A stretch of 64,000 bases of DNA from Typhlomys cinereus (GCA_023101885.1 JALPQD010000410.1:1913477-1977476); one strand, 5' to 3'; counted from the stretch's first letter, positions 21,468 to 31,985 are shown. Numbers and translations: made by a program. The notes: generated by a model not told the origin, from the sequence alone.

Positions 21468-21735
21468 AGAGGCCGGAAGGATGGTCCAGAGGTTAAGACT
21501 CTGCTTCACAACCAGACGGATCTAAATTCAAATCCCAGGTCCCAGGTGGAATCACCAGGCGACTTGCACTTTCAGCCCTGGTGGGCGGAGCCTGGGAAAT
21601 CCCACCAAAGCAAAAAGGAGGTAGAAGCAATCCTGGATGATTCCTGAGGTCATCCTTGGGCTTCCAGGAGCATGCAAGGTGCCCTCTGATACATCAGACA
21701 CACACATGAATACACACATATAAAAGAACCAAATA
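21468..21735 (+). mobile_element. tRNA-derived SINE, full length
   Basis: Diverged head GGCCGGAAGGATGGTCCAGAGG, with intact body marker AATCCTGGATGATTCC and end GTGCCCTCTGATACATCAG. Confidence 0.75.
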
Positions 21736-21744
21736 TGACCTCAG

Positions 21745-21957
21745 TGAAGGAGGCTTGCTCAGCCTCACCCCCTATGAAAAGATTTGGGCCACTGTGACTG
21801 AAAAGCATGGCAGCAGCTTGGTCAAGTTGTATCTACAGTTAAGCAACAGAGAAATGCATACTGGGGCTCAGCTCATTTTCTCCTTTTTATTGAGTTCAGC
21901 ACCCCAGTACCATGGGGTGGTACTGTCCTCATTCAGAGTAGGTTTTTCCCCCTGTCA
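21745..21957 (+). mobile_element. Rodent dispersed repeat family C, left part (interrupted)
   Basis: TGGGGCTCAGCTCATTTTCTCC, TTTTTATTGAGTTCAGCACCCCAGTACCATGGGG and CATTCAGAGTAGG belong to the family C repeat. Its continuation CCTCCTCAGTGAAACCTTTCTGG follows at 22396, after an inserted LTR. Confidence 0.6.
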
Positions 21958-22388
21958 TGGCTGGAGTGTACACCCCCCCCTGCTAAACACAGACACACAG
22001 GCTCATGTGTTTGCATCCTTAGCTGGCGTTAATATATTTGGGAAGGTTGTGGCACCCTTAGGAAGTGGACCTTGCTAGAAGAAGACAAGGCGCTGAGGTT
22101 TGGTGGCCCAGTCTGCTCTCTCTCTTTCTCTGTCTCTCTGTCTCTCTGTGTGTGTCTTTCTCTGTCTCTCTGTCTCTCTCTCTCTGTCACTGTCTCTCTC
22201 TCTCTCTTCCTTCACGATATCTGGGCTGACCTGAACCCACCTCCTGCTTTCCTCCAGCCATGTCTTCTGCTATGCGATTTCTGTCACAGTGGACAGAATT
22301 CCCTTTGGAACTGTAAGCCAAATAAAGCTTCCTTTCTCTCTTAAGCCAGGTGCAAATATTGTCTCGCAGCAGCAAAAAGAAGAGCAAC
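21958..22388 (+). mobile_element. MaLR-like LTR inserted in an older repeat
   Basis: It has GGCTCATGTGTTTGCATCC, GGAAGTGGACCTTGC and TGTAAGCCAAATAAAGCTTCCTTTCTC, as in MLT1/MaLR-type LTRs. The short direct repeat GTCA at 21954-21957 and 22389-22392 flanks a TG-started element. A CT-rich tract lies at 22116-22210 inside it. Confidence 0.6.
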
Positions 22389-22392
22389 GTCA

Positions 22393-22525
22393 AGGCCTCC
22401 TCAGTGAAACCTTTCTGGAAGAGTCCACAGACACACCCAGAGCCATGTCTCCTAGGTGATTCTAAATCCAGGCAAGCTAGTCGCCAACATTAACCAGCAT
22501 AGCTACTGTGGGATAACTTGTCCCT
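22393..22525 (+). mobile_element. Rodent dispersed repeat family C, right part
   Basis: CCTCAGTGAAACCTTTCTGGAA, CACAGACACACCCAGAG and GTCTCCTAGGTGATTCTAAATCC resume the family C sequence interrupted at 21957. Confidence 0.6.
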
Positions 22526-23320
22526 GAGACTTTGGACTGCCACCTAGCAACACCCATGTGCCCTTCTGCCGTCAGGCAATTTAAGCCTGAAATTCTGACC
22601 CAAGATGCCTAAGAAATTTTGCTTATTTTCAAAATGCCAAAAATACACCCCACCTCACTCTGCCCACTTGCCTGTATATTAGCTGTGAAACTTTGCCTTT
22701 TCCTTACACAAGAATTTTCCCTCAGAGGCTAAAATTTCTCCCCCAGGACTGAGATGGTCTAGGTGCACGTTTTCTTGTTCTCCACCGAACGACGAATTAT
22801 GAGGCAGCAGCAGACTTGTGAATACACCTTCTTCCACTTCTTCATCTGAAAAATGGGATTTGAAGCCTCTGTGCTGCTGATTTTAAGATGAAAAACAGGA
22901 CCAAGGGGAGATGGGAGAGACAAGCGGGGAAGCATGCTTCTGCTCTGTCTGCTGAGAAAGAAGGGTTCTGGGAGAGAAGGTGCAGGCTCCCCCCATCTTT
23001 TTAGCATCCCTCCAAGTGGCTCAAAGTCCCTGGAGGCTGGGGATGGACCCTCCTGGCCTGATGACTGACAGGTAGAGTTGAACTAACTTGAGGAAGGGTT
23101 GCCTGGCAGGTGGAGCTTCACTCTTCCTGCAGAGCTGGATGTTGATGGAAAGAATCTCCCCTCCCCCTCCTCCTGTAAAGGGGGTTTCTCCTCATTTCCA
23201 GCTATAAACATGTAAAGGTCTCAGATATGTACTAGAAGAAAAATGAGAATTTGTATTTCTCGCTTAAAGATAAGGACTTTCTTCCATTCCTCTTTCCTTC
23301 TTCCCTTCCCTTTCTGCTTT
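22526..23320. other. Unassigned intergenic DNA
   Basis: No repeat or exon was recognised in this stretch. Confidence 0.5.
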
Positions 23321-23324
23321 TGCT

Positions 23325-23535
23325 TTTCTTTCTTTAGTTTTGTTTGTTTACTTGCTTGTTTGCTTTTCTTGAGATAGGCTCTCATCTACCTCAGGCTGGC
23401 CTCCAACTCACTATGTAGCCCAGGATGACCTCTTCCTCCTCCTCCTCCCCCTCCCTCCTTCCCCTCCCCCTTCCCTTCCTCCTCCTCCTCCCAAGTGCTG
23501 CTTAGAGGCACGTGCCACCACGCCTAGCCCAGCTA
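23325..23535 (-). mobile_element. B1-type SINE with an internal CTC expansion
   Basis: An inverted B1: GAGATAGGCTCTCATCTACC, CAGGCTGGCCTCCAACTCACTATGTAGCC, then a (CTCCTC/CCCT)n stretch at 23430-23492 and AAGTGCTGCTTAGAGGCACGTGCCACCACGCC. Confidence 0.75.
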
Positions 23536-23774
23536 CTTTTTTCTTTTGTAAGTGTAGAGGACAAACCTGGAGCCACTTAGTTCTGTCCCAGCACAGAGAA
23601 CTCCTTGTTTCTCTGTCTCTGTTTTGTTCTCATTTCAGAGAACAAAGCTTCCTTCTGCTTTGCTAGACCAACATTATGGAAGAGGAGGCACAGACGCTCC
23701 GCAGAAAGGGCACTTCAGGTTTAGTCCATGCTGGATCGTCCCCTTCAAATTTTGGGTTTATGTGTTTACTTATA

Positions 23775-23813
23775 TTCTCTCTCTCTCTCTCTTTCTTTCT
23801 CTCTCTCTCTCTC

Positions 23814-23860
<47 letters not shown>
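23775..23860. repeat. (CT)n(GT)n compound microsatellite
   Basis: CT repeats at 23775-23814 pass into GT repeats at 23817-23861. It adjoins an inverted CA tract about 60 bp downstream. Confidence 0.95.
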
Positions 23861-23861
<1 letters not shown>

Positions 23862-23918
23862 TCAATCCAGGAAGATTCCCAAAGTCACCTCTGCGTCTCC
23901 ACAGGTGCATACAATGCC

Positions 23919-23957
<39 letters not shown>

Positions 23958-23962
23958 ATATA
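23862..23962 (+). mobile_element. tRNA-derived SINE, 3' end only, with (CA)n
   Basis: TCAATCCAGGAAGATTCCCAAAGTCACC, CTCCACAGGTGCATACA and a CA tract at 23924-23955 are the last third of the main SINE. Confidence 0.65.
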
Positions 23963-23965
23963 CAT

Positions 23966-24115
23966 ACATATACAGAGACAATGCATTGCACGCCATGGCA
24001 CAGGGGTTCAGATTAGATGACAGCTTTTGAAAGTCTGTTCTCTCCACCATGTGGGTTCTGGGAATCAAATGGCAGTAAGAGCCTTTACCTGCTGAGCCAT
24101 TTCATCCGCCCCTGG
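23966..24115 (-). mobile_element. B3-type SINE
   Basis: Inverted: CTGTTCTCTCCACCATGTGGGTTCTGGGAATC and TTTACCTGCTGAGCCATTTC at the head end. Confidence 0.65.
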
Positions 24116-24279
24116 ATTTTCTTTTCCTTTTTTTTTTTTTTCTCTTGTGCGTGTGTATCATGTATAATAAACTAATCGTGCGTGCACTTGTAAATATATG
24201 AATGTGTATTTTACAGTCTGAGAGGATAAATTCTAAACTTTCTGGAGTGATTATCTCTGAAAACACATTGCCCTGGATC

Positions 24280-24480
24280 TATGAAGGAGGCATGACGACA
24301 CAGAGGCAGGAGGAACCGTGGCCTTTCTGGCCAGCCCTGTCAGCTCCAGGCTCGGTGAGAGAGCCTGCCTCAAAGAAAAACAAAATACAGAAAACAAGGT
24401 GGAGAAGCAACTGATGTTCACCTCTAGCTGACATGACACGTGTGCATGCGCACACACACATATGCACCACAAACACACAC
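24280..24480 (+). mobile_element. B4-like composite SINE
   Basis: CAGGCTCGGTGAGAGAGCCTGCCTCAAAGAAAAACAAA, then GTTCACCTCTAGCTGACATG and a CACACACACATATGCAC end, follow the order I recall for rodent B4/RSINE elements. Confidence 0.5.
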
Positions 24481-24604
24481 AAAGGAAAAATATAAATATT
24501 CATTTCCATTGAAAAACTTTTTGAACAGTAATTTAAATCTGGCTAATTTTTTTTTCTTACTTGGTTTTTGTTGTTTTTTTTTTCATGTTTTGTTTTGTTA
24601 CAGT

Positions 24605-24940
24605 TCTTTTTATTTATTTATTTTAACTTTTGCCTGTGTGTCTCTGTGTGTATGTCTTGTGTGAGGCAGAGGGGACTGTGTGTGCCCAAGAAGGCTTGTT
24701 ATATAGTCAGAGGGCACTGTGTGTCCCTGTGAAGGAGCAAGGGTGGCTTCAGGAATCATCCTGGATTCTTCTACCTCCTTGCTTCACTCTGGGTTTTCCC
24801 AGGCTCCACCCACAAGGGAATAGAGGCACAGGCCACCCCCCTTTCCTCCCTTTTTATACATGGGACCTGGGATCTGAACTCAGGAACTTCTGCTTGCGAG
24901 GCAGAGTCTCAACCGCTGAGTCATCTCTCCAGCTCCCAAA
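24605..24940 (-). mobile_element. tRNA-derived SINE, full length
   Basis: Inverted head GAGCTGGAGAGATGACTCAGC at about 24935, TTATTTATTTATTTTAA tail at about 24610. A repeated AGGGGACTGTGTGTGCC/AGGGCACTGTGTGTCCC shows a short internal duplication near its 3' end. Confidence 0.8.
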
Positions 24941-25237
24941 CTTCTGTTTTATGTCTTTAAAACATTTTGCATAATCCTGGAGAACCATCCACATCAGACA
25001 ACATAATGGTCTCAAGGGCTGATTTCTTACAAACTGTGTATGTGTAAGAGGGGTCTCTTAAACCATGCTCCAGTACCCAAGGAAGACTTTCTTCACATAG
25101 AGAGACACACTTTTCCCTTGGAAAGTAAATATTCAGTTCCTGGTTGGTTAATTCCTGTTTTCCTCAGCTTCAGCCATCATAGGTTCAACCTCCCACCAAT
25201 GTTTTTTATGGGATATCTAAACAGAGTAGATAAACCA

Positions 25238-25354
25238 AAGTTTCTCTTTCTTCTTCACTTCTTCCTCTTCTTCTTCTTCCTCTTCTCTCCCTCTTCTCGC
25301 TCTTCTCCTCCTCCTTCTCTTCCTCTTCTTCCTCCTCCGCCTCCTCCTCCTCTT
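25238..25354. repeat. (CTT/CTC)n trinucleotide-rich pyrimidine tract
   Basis: About 115 bp of CTTCTT and CTCCTC units on the plus strand, ending before CAAAAAATAATTATT. Confidence 0.9.
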
Positions 25355-25763
25355 CAAAAAATAATTATTCTTCTCCCTGGTTGAATCTTAAATTTTAGTA
25401 GAATCTGTGTCTCCTATAAAGACAGAAAACTGGCACGGGTCACTGGCTTCCTTGTCCAAACACCAAACACCGAAAAGCATAAAGAGAAACACAGATTCCA
25501 GGAACTAGTTACATCAGCAGCAACCAACATAGAAGATGGAAGTGGCACACCTCAGCAGGAAAGGGGGGGCAGCTGTAGCCTGGGGCCAGAGACACGGAGG
25601 GGGAAGCTGATTAGTGAAAACAAGCTCACATTTCCCTCTTGCCTCTTTCCCTGCTGTGCTTGGGAACAATCATGATCTTTCTGCTCACTGTGGAAATCAG
25701 TGACTGGAAGCCCGCGGGACTAAATGCAGGGAACCTAAATCTCTTAAATTTAGAAACTGTCAA

Positions 25764-25780
25764 AGAGCTGGAGAGATGGC
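25764..25780 (+). mobile_element. tRNA-derived SINE, first bases (split by an LTR)
   Basis: AGAGCTGGAGAGATGGC is the 5' head of the main SINE. It stops at 25780, where an LTR begins, and the rest resumes at 26193. Confidence 0.75.
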
Positions 25781-26192
25781 TGTCATAGTTAAGCACAAGT
25801 GTCAACTTGACTGTTGAGGGTTTGAGGGTTTGAGCTCTGGGCACAGTTGTAGAGAGTTGATGGTTTAGTTAAACCCAGAACAAACCTGAAGGACATTGTC
25901 TAGCTGATGGGGAAGGCCCAGCCCATGGTGGGTGGGATTAGGCCCTGGATAAATCACAGAGAGCTGGTTGAGAGAGTTGGCCAGACATACTGGTCTGGCA
26001 AGTAAGGATTGTCCATCTCTCAACCTTTATGCAGTGATTGTGTGGCCAGTTCCCTCAGCCCTAGTGTTGGTGCGTGCTCTCCGTCAAGCTGGACTGAGAA
26101 CTGTAACCAGACTGTTGTAAGAAAGTAAACTCCTTGTTCCCTTAAGCTGTGTGATGGTCATTTGTCAGCAACCATGCAGGTGAACTGCAACA
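25781..26192 (+). mobile_element. Complete solo LTR, family B, with 5-bp target-site duplication
   Basis: The element begins TGTCATAGTT and ends CTGCAACA (412 bp, TG...CA). ATGGC flanks it on both sides (25776-25780 and 26193-26197). It contains a late GTAAACTCCTTGTTCCCTTAAG region but no clear AATAAA. A 5-bp duplication with TG...CA ends is typical of endogenous retroviral LTRs. It lies inside a tRNA-derived SINE. Confidence 0.88.
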
Positions 26193-26440
26193 ATGGCTCA
26201 GGATTAAGTCTCTGCTTTACAAGCAGAAGGACCTGAGTTTGGATCCCAGATCCCACATAAAAACACCAGGCAGAAATAATGCCCATCTGCACTTCTGGAA
26301 GACTGGGAGATCCCATAGAGAAAGTAAAAAGGAGGTAGAAACAATCCAGGATGATTTCCACAAACACACACAGTGCCCTCCGATACACACACACACACAC
26401 ACACACATCAAGCAATCAATCAATCAATTGATAAAATAAT
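26193..26440 (+). mobile_element. tRNA-derived SINE, remainder after LTR insertion
   Basis: ATGGCTCAGGATTAAGTCTCTGC, GAGTTTGGATCCCAGATCCCAC and AATCCAGGATGATTTCC complete the SINE started at 25764, ending with a CA tract at 26385-26407 and an AATCAATCAATC-like tail. Confidence 0.8.
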
Positions 26441-26514
26441 TTAGAAGTTACCGAAAACAGAGGCACATCTTCACCCATCACTGGCAATGAATTCTAGGCT
26501 AGCATATTGATGAC

Positions 26515-26668
26515 TTTCAGAAGTCAGTTCTTGCATTCCACCTCATGGACTTCCAGCAAGTAAGGTGTCTGCTCTAAAACTGCCTCTCTGGTCTATCAAG
26601 GATCAAACTCAGTCCCACGTTTGGGAGCAGGCACCTTACTTGCTGGGCTATCTCACCAGCGCCTCATG
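26515..26668 (-). mobile_element. B3-type SINE
   Basis: Inverted: TTCAGAAGTCAGTTCTTGC and GGCTATCTCACCAGCGCC at the head end, with a small internal duplication of the CTGCTCTAAAACTGCC region. Confidence 0.55.
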
Positions 26669-26674
26669 GATATT

Positions 26675-26830
26675 ATTAATACGGCAAGCTAGCTCAGTGG
26701 CAACCTGTGATCCCTGGAAGCCCATGTGGTGGAGGGGAGAACTGACTTCTGAAAGTCATCCTGTGACCGCCACTCATGTACCATGGCACACATGTGTGTA
26801 CCTCATTCTAGGTACTGATTCATAGTTACT
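26675..26830 (+). mobile_element. B3-type SINE, internally deleted
   Basis: Head AGCTAGCTCAGTGG, then GATCCCTGGAAGCCCATGTGG, AACTGACTTCTGAAAG and CCATGGCACACATGTG. The segment between the A and B boxes is missing. Confidence 0.6.
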
Positions 26831-26965
26831 TCCAACTTTACCAGTGTATCCCATTGACACCTGCATAACTCAGTAATTGTGACTTAAGTAGTACAAGGAT
26901 TAAGATCTAAGTATCCTATTATGTGAAAGTTGGAGTGCATAGCGTTCTACCTTTTGTTAAGAAGA

Positions 26966-27265
26966 GAATGGAGTTGGAGAGATGGTTTAGGGGCTCAGCC
27001 TTTGCCTCCAAAGCAGAAGGTCCTGAGTTCTGATCCTAGATCTCACATAAAAAAAAAAAATGCCCAGTGGACATGGTAGTGACCTGCACTTCCCGCCCTG
27101 GAAGACGGAGCCTAGGGAAACTCCGGAGCAAAGCAAAAAGGAGGTAGAGCAATCCAGGATGATTCCTCTTGAGCCTCCACAGGCACACACAGTCCCTCTG
27201 ATACACACACACATATATACACACATGAGTGTGTGCGTGCACGTGCACAAAAATTTTAAAAATTT
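26966..27265 (+). mobile_element. tRNA-derived SINE, full length
   Basis: Head GAGTTGGAGAGATGGTTTAGG, B box GAGTTCTGATCC, A12 inside, body CTGGAAGACGGAGCCT, and end CTCTGATACACACACACATA. Confidence 0.8.
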
Positions 27266-27337
27266 AAATACAATGGAAAAATAGTTGCTTATTGGACCCT
27301 TTGAGCTCAGAGAAGTAACAGACCAAGTGCAAAGCTG

Positions 27338-27545
27338 ATAGTTAATCTTCATGGTCAGCTGCGCTGGACTGAGAATCACCTGACACTTGGCCATGCCCGT
27401 GAGGAGCTCTGCAGAGTTAATTTCAGGAAGGCCTGCCTGAATGTGGGTGCCACACTCGAGAAGGAGGGCAGGCGTGAGCAGAGGGGTCTCTAGCAGAGCC
27501 AGCCTGGGCTCAGGGGATGAGAGTTAATGGCTGACTCAGAGGCCA
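27338..27545 (+). mobile_element. LTR-like fragment of an older repeat
   Basis: GTTAATCTTCATGGTCAGCTG, CTGAGAATCACCTGACAC and CTGAATGTGGGTGCCACAC resemble a mammalian LTR-type repeat beginning TGTTAATCTTGATTGTCAAC. The family is not named with confidence. Confidence 0.45.
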
Positions 27546-28095
27546 TTGTGTTAAGCTACATTTTATGTGGGTTTTATGGTGTTTCCAAAGTCTCAAGAGC
27601 AGACACCTTGCCTGTCCTCTTGTCTAAGTGACTGACAGGTCTATTTGGACCCACTCTTCTGAGCGGGAACAATGAGATGCCATCGTTCTTCATCAGAAGG
27701 CCTCTGAGGAGGGGTGATCTTCTAAGATGTACAGTGCAGCTACAGGAGGTTCGGAATGGCACATCTCCACCCAGGGCCAAGAGATGCGACTCAGACCCTC
27801 TGCTTTGCCCACTAATCAAAAGACTCCGTTTTGGTTCATGGCTGTACAAGTTGCTGATTATGAAAGAGAGATCCAGTTCTCCTCAAGACCACCAGGCCTG
27901 CTAAGATCTAACCAGCTACTTCAAAAGTACCCTGTTGGACTCGAAATTGTAGGATCCCCATTCCAGAAAAGGCCCTGTCCCATAACCAGAAGGAAGACAT
28001 GCAGAAGGAAGGGGGGAAATGGAAGGATCAGAAAGAATCCAAACAGACAGGTGTGCAGGGCACCTGCCCACAGTCCCCTGCACTAGGGTGTACTT
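27546..28095. other. Unassigned DNA with short overlapping open frames
   Basis: Frames of 75-119 codons exist on both strands (27574-27849 minus; 27677-27904 and 27727-28086 plus). None resembles a protein I know, and none has a splice or promoter context. Confidence 0.4.
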
Positions 28096-28099
28096 TGCT

Positions 28100-28128
28100 G
28101 TCCAACTCTTGTTCTTTCTGTTGGTGTG

Positions 28129-28168
<40 letters not shown>

Positions 28169-28286
28169 GAGATAGATAGACAGATAGATAGTTTCTAGGA
28201 ATTTGTTCTCTCCTTTCACCCTTACCTGGGGCTCCAGGCTTATACACACTCATCTTTACCCACTGAGCCACCTCACTAGCCCACCT
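28100..28286 (-). mobile_element. B3-type SINE with (ACAG)n(GATA)n insert
   Basis: The microsatellite at 28131-28190 is followed by TTTGTTCTCTCCTTTCACCC and CTTTACCCACTGAGCCACCTCACTAGCCC, an inverted B3 head. Confidence 0.65.
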
Positions 28287-28765
28287 CCAAGTCCAGTCCT
28301 ACAAAACTGTCCGCACTACATCCAACCTAAGAATCAAAATGGATAGTTCACCTGGGTTTTTGGGCCTTCAAACCTAAAGATGCTCATATCCCATAAAACT
28401 GTGACTCAATAAATTTGCTATGGCTTCTCTCTGATTTGTATCTTTTGCCAGCTTATTTCAACCAATTAAAACATGGAACAGTCTAGAAAAAGTTTTAACT
28501 TCTCCATGAGCGGGGAAGGTTAGCAGAGGAAGAAGAATGTGCTTTAAGAACATTTGAATGACAGACTATGTTCAGGCTTTCATAAGACAAAATTAAATCA
28601 AGATGGCACAACATTGGTCCTTAAAAGTTGAAAGCAAAACATCAAGTGTATCAAGTTGAAAGCTTGATCACAGAGAGAATCTGATGATTTTAAAACCTAG
28701 TAATCAAACTCACCCTTTCAGTAAGATGTATTCTATAAGGGAAATAGTGTTGTGAAATACAATCT
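28287..28765. other. Unassigned intergenic DNA
   Basis: Mixed AT-leaning sequence with no recognised repeat or exon. Confidence 0.45.
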
Positions 28766-28767
28766 TA

Positions 28768-28955
28768 GGACCAATGAGATGGCTGAATGGATGAAGTCGT
28801 TTGCACACAAACCTGACCACCTGAGTTAAATCCTCAGAGCCCACATGGTAGAAAGAGAAACAACTTCTGAAACATATCCTCTGACTGCTACACTGCACTG
28901 TGGCATGTGTACCTTCCCTACTGTTCTCAAATGAATAAATCCAACTTAATCGATG
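28768..28955 (+). mobile_element. B3-type SINE
   Basis: Head GACCAATGAGATGGCTGAATGG, then CCTGACCACCTGAGTTAAATCCTCAGAGCCCACATGG and a CTCTGACTGC region with AATGAATAAATCC tail. Confidence 0.7.
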
Positions 28956-29036
28956 TAGAGTGATTCACACTTGAGATCCTTAAGAGGACCTCAAGCCAGT
29001 CCAGATTACAGATGAAGAACCCATATCAAAAACAAA
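28956..29036 (+). mobile_element. B1-type SINE fragment
   Basis: ACACTTGAGATCCTTAAGAGG, CTCAAGCCAGTCCAG and CATATCAAAAACAAAGAG look like a badly degraded B1. Confidence 0.35.
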
Positions 29037-29037
29037 G

Positions 29038-29272
29038 AGACTGAGATTGTAGCTCAATTCCTAGAGTGCTTATATAGCATGCCCAAAGTCCTGGGTTTGA
29101 TTCCCCAGTACCACATAAACTAAACATGGTGGCTTATGCTTTAGTCCCAGTATTGAGAAAGTAGAGGCAGGAGATTCTGAAATCCAAGGAATGTAAGTTC
29201 GGCCTCAGCTATGAAGCAAGTTCAAGGACAGCCTGGAAGACATGACACCTGGTCTCAAAAAAAAAAAAATCT
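29038..29272 (+). mobile_element. ID-B1 dimeric SINE
   Basis: An ID-like head (GATTGTAGCTCAATTCCTAGAG, GGGTTTGATTCCCCAGTACC) fuses to a B1 body (CATGGTGGCTTATGCTTTAGTCCCAG, GGACAGCCTGGAAGACATGA) and a poly(A) tail of 13 A. Confidence 0.75.
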
Positions 29273-29549
29273 TAAATTGAATTCAGGGGTCATACTGGTA
29301 ATAACATTGATACTATTGTTAGGTTTTGTATGTAATAAGACATAGCAAATAAGTAATTTGTGCATAATAGGATATAGTTAATAAGTATAGCAAAATAAGG
29401 ATTTTTGGAACATGAATATACACATACGTGGATGTGAGCAAATAATTATGTTAATGAATAAGAGTAAAGAAACACAATCTAAAACTAAGTAAGTTAGGTT
29501 TAAAAACACTCAGCAATGCTTCATGTGACTTATAAACGTGAGATCTAGT

Positions 29550-29665
29550 GCATGGTGGTGCACACTTGTAATCCCACTGTTCAGGAAGCAGAGGCAGGGC
29601 AGTCAGGAGTTGAGGCCAGCCTTGCCTGTAGGAACCTCTATCAAAAAGAAAACAAATAAAAAAGA
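29550..29665 (+). mobile_element. B1-type SINE
   Basis: CATGGTGGTGCACACTTGTAATCCCAC, AGAGGCAGGGCAG and TGAGGCCAGCCTTGCC, then an A-rich tail. Confidence 0.75.
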
Positions 29666-30024
29666 AGCATCATTCTAACTCACCAAGTACTTCTCTCTTC
29701 ATAGGCATATGCTTCTAGCTCCCTGCAGGTGACAGCAGCACCAGCCCAAGAGCAACGAGGACCTCTAGTGCTAGGTTGTCATATCCAGGATCAGGTATCA
29801 CCTCGAACGCACAGTCTCAGGTGGGCGGTTTCACATCTGCAGCCAAAGCAGTTTCTAGATGCTAATTATGCTGGAATCAAGGAAGGTTCTAGCAAGCATG
29901 GTGGAGAGCCCCCCACCCCGGGTAGGGGGAGACAAGCATGGAGCATTATCCCTGAGAATTACGATCAGAGTAGATTGGAAAAGGTAATATATGTTAGAAT
30001 CACTATTCACATAATTATAATATT

Positions 30025-30356
30025 TTATCTAGTTTGTGTGTGTGTGTGTGTGTGTATGTGTGTGTGTGTGTCTATCTGTCTGTCTGTCTGTCTGTCTGTA
30101 TGTGTCTGTGTGTGTCTGTGTATCAGAGGGCACTGTGTGTCCCTGTGGAGGACCAAGGGTGACTTCAGGAATCATTCTGTTTTACTTTTACCTCCTTCTT
30201 GCTTCACTCTGGGATTTCCCAGGCTCCACCCACCAAAGCCAAAAGTGCAGGCCTCGCTGTTTCTGCCTGTCATTTTTACATGGGTCCTGGGATCTGAACT
30301 CAGGACCTTCTGCTTTGGAGACAGTCTTAACCCCTGAGCCATCTCTCCAGCCCCTC
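30025..30356 (-). mobile_element. tRNA-derived SINE with (GT)n(CTGT)n tail
   Basis: Inverted head GGGGCTGGAGAGATGGCTCAGG ends at about 30355. The body is well conserved and the tail on the plus strand is GT at 30034-30071 and TCTG repeats at 30074-30098. Confidence 0.85.
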
Positions 30357-30421
30357 ATAGATATAATTTAAAAAAAAAAAAACCCTCCTTGATCATCTAG
30401 AAGACCCATCATCAAATCAAC

Positions 30422-30525
30422 CCAACATGATGGTGCGTGTCTGAAATCTCAGTACTGGTGATGCAGAGTCAGGAGAATCACAAGTTTGAAAATAGTTTGA
30501 ACTATATAACAGTCATGTCACAAAA
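30422..30525 (+). mobile_element. B1-type SINE, diverged
   Basis: ATGATGGTGCGTGTCTGAAATCTCAGTACTGG and GTCAGGAGAATCAC, leading straight into the following purine tract. Confidence 0.6.
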
Positions 30526-30529
30526 CCAG

Positions 30530-30586
<57 letters not shown>

Positions 30587-30587
30587 C

Positions 30588-30618
<31 letters not shown>

Positions 30619-30778
30619 AAAGAAAGAAAGAAAGACAGAAAGAAAGAAAGACAGAAAAAGAAAGAAAGAAGAAAGAAAGAAAGAAAAAGAAAGAAAGAAA
30701 GAAAGAGAAAGAAAGAAAGAAATAGAGAAGAAAAATGATAGAAGAAAAGAAATAGAGAAGAAAGAGATATAATACATA
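30526..30778. repeat. (GA)n(GAAA)n purine tract
   Basis: About 250 bp of almost pure purine on the plus strand: GA repeats at 30537-30583, then GAAA-type repeats. It lies about 150 bp left of duplication copy 1. Confidence 0.95.
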
Positions 30779-31019
30779 AGATAGCACAGTAAATCACATC
30801 TCTCGAGCTACAAGCAATAGGAGATCTCAATTCATGACGAAGAGATGCGTACATAAATCTCTCCCTTACTCCGCCATCTCATGGCTCCCTTAACTTGTGC
30901 ATTTGAGGATAATTCCTCTTGTAATGGCCTTCTCAAATATTCCTTCTCTTTCTTCCTCCTTCCCCTCTTTCTTTCTTTTCTCTTCCTTCCTTCCTTCTTT
31001 CCTTCCTTCCTTTCTTTTT

Positions 31020-31262
31020 TCTTAAGTTTATTTATTTGTTTTTGTGTGTTGTTTTGTTGTGTGTGTTGTGTGTTGTGTGTTTTGTGTGTTATCAAGTACG
31101 TTATTGCTTTTGTTGTACATCCTACTTTGTCAACCTCCTTTTTACTTTGTTCTAGATCCAGGACGAGAAGTATTGCTGCCACCATTTCCACCAGTATCCA
31201 AAGTCAGGTCCTTGTGCTTGCAAAGTAGATGCTTCGCCCCGAGCCAGCTCTACAGCCACTTC
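31020..31262 (-). mobile_element. tRNA-derived SINE variant (in duplication copy 1)
   Basis: Inverted body CCAGGACGAGAAGTATTGCTGCCACCATTTCC and head CTGTAGAGCTGGCTCGGGGC. The TGTGTTGTGTGTT tail differs from the GT tail of the other copy. Confidence 0.6.
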
Positions 31263-31689
31263 CTTCAGGTCTGTTTTTCCTCCTCCTCTTCTTCTCTTCC
31301 TGAGCATTTTATTAGAACTTGAAAGAAGAATCACAGACAGCTGTCAATCCCGGCAGCTTCAGGAGGAGGAGGATAGAGCAGAGGACCTGTGCCCTTTGAG
31401 GTAGGTATGGAGGCAGGCAACCACGTGGCAAAGCAGTTGGAGTCCTCAGAGAAACAGCAAGAGAGTCCAGGGAAGGCTTAGTTTAGGCTTTGGGAAAAGA
31501 CATAGAATGAGGAGAAGGAAAAGTTCCCTTTTCAAACTTAGAACTCAAAAAGTGAGTCCCTGGCAGTGTCACGTGGGAGCTCCGGGTCTGCCCACTACCT
31601 TCTCTTGCCTGACAAAATATGACACTATAAATGTTTTTGTCCTGGGCGGCTCTCTCCTAACCATTATTCCTTTTTAAAACTTCTCTAAG

Positions 31690-31985
31690 TAGCTAAGAAT
31701 GGCTCAGGGATTAAGTCTCTGCCTTGCAAGCAGATTTTAAGTTCCTATCCCAAGTCCCACGTAAAAATGCCAGGCAGAAATGGCAGTGGTCTGCACTTCT
31801 AGCTCTGGAAGATGGAGCCTGGGAAATCCCAGAGCGAAGCAAAAAGGAGGCAGAAGCAATCCAGGATGATTCCCAAAGTCACCTTTGGTCCTCCATAGCT
31901 ACACATAATGCCCTCTGATAAATATAAATATATAAATGCAAATATAAATATATATAAATATATATATAGAGAGAGAGAGAGGGAG
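31690..31985 (+). mobile_element. tRNA-derived SINE (in duplication copy 1)
   Basis: ATGGCTCAGGGATTAAGTCTCTGCC, body CTGGAAGATGGAGCCTGGG and AATCCAGGATGATTCCC, then ATATAAATATA and GAGA tail. Confidence 0.8.

Noticed and set aside
27574..28086. Overlapping 75-119 codon frames on both strands as a possible gene
   Set aside because: Both strands are open by chance, with no homology I recognise and no splice or promoter context; kept only as unassigned DNA.
31724..31918. Identical 64-residue frames at 31724 and 37022 as a duplicated small gene
   Set aside because: The frame lies wholly within a tRNA-derived SINE; the identity reflects the segmental duplication.
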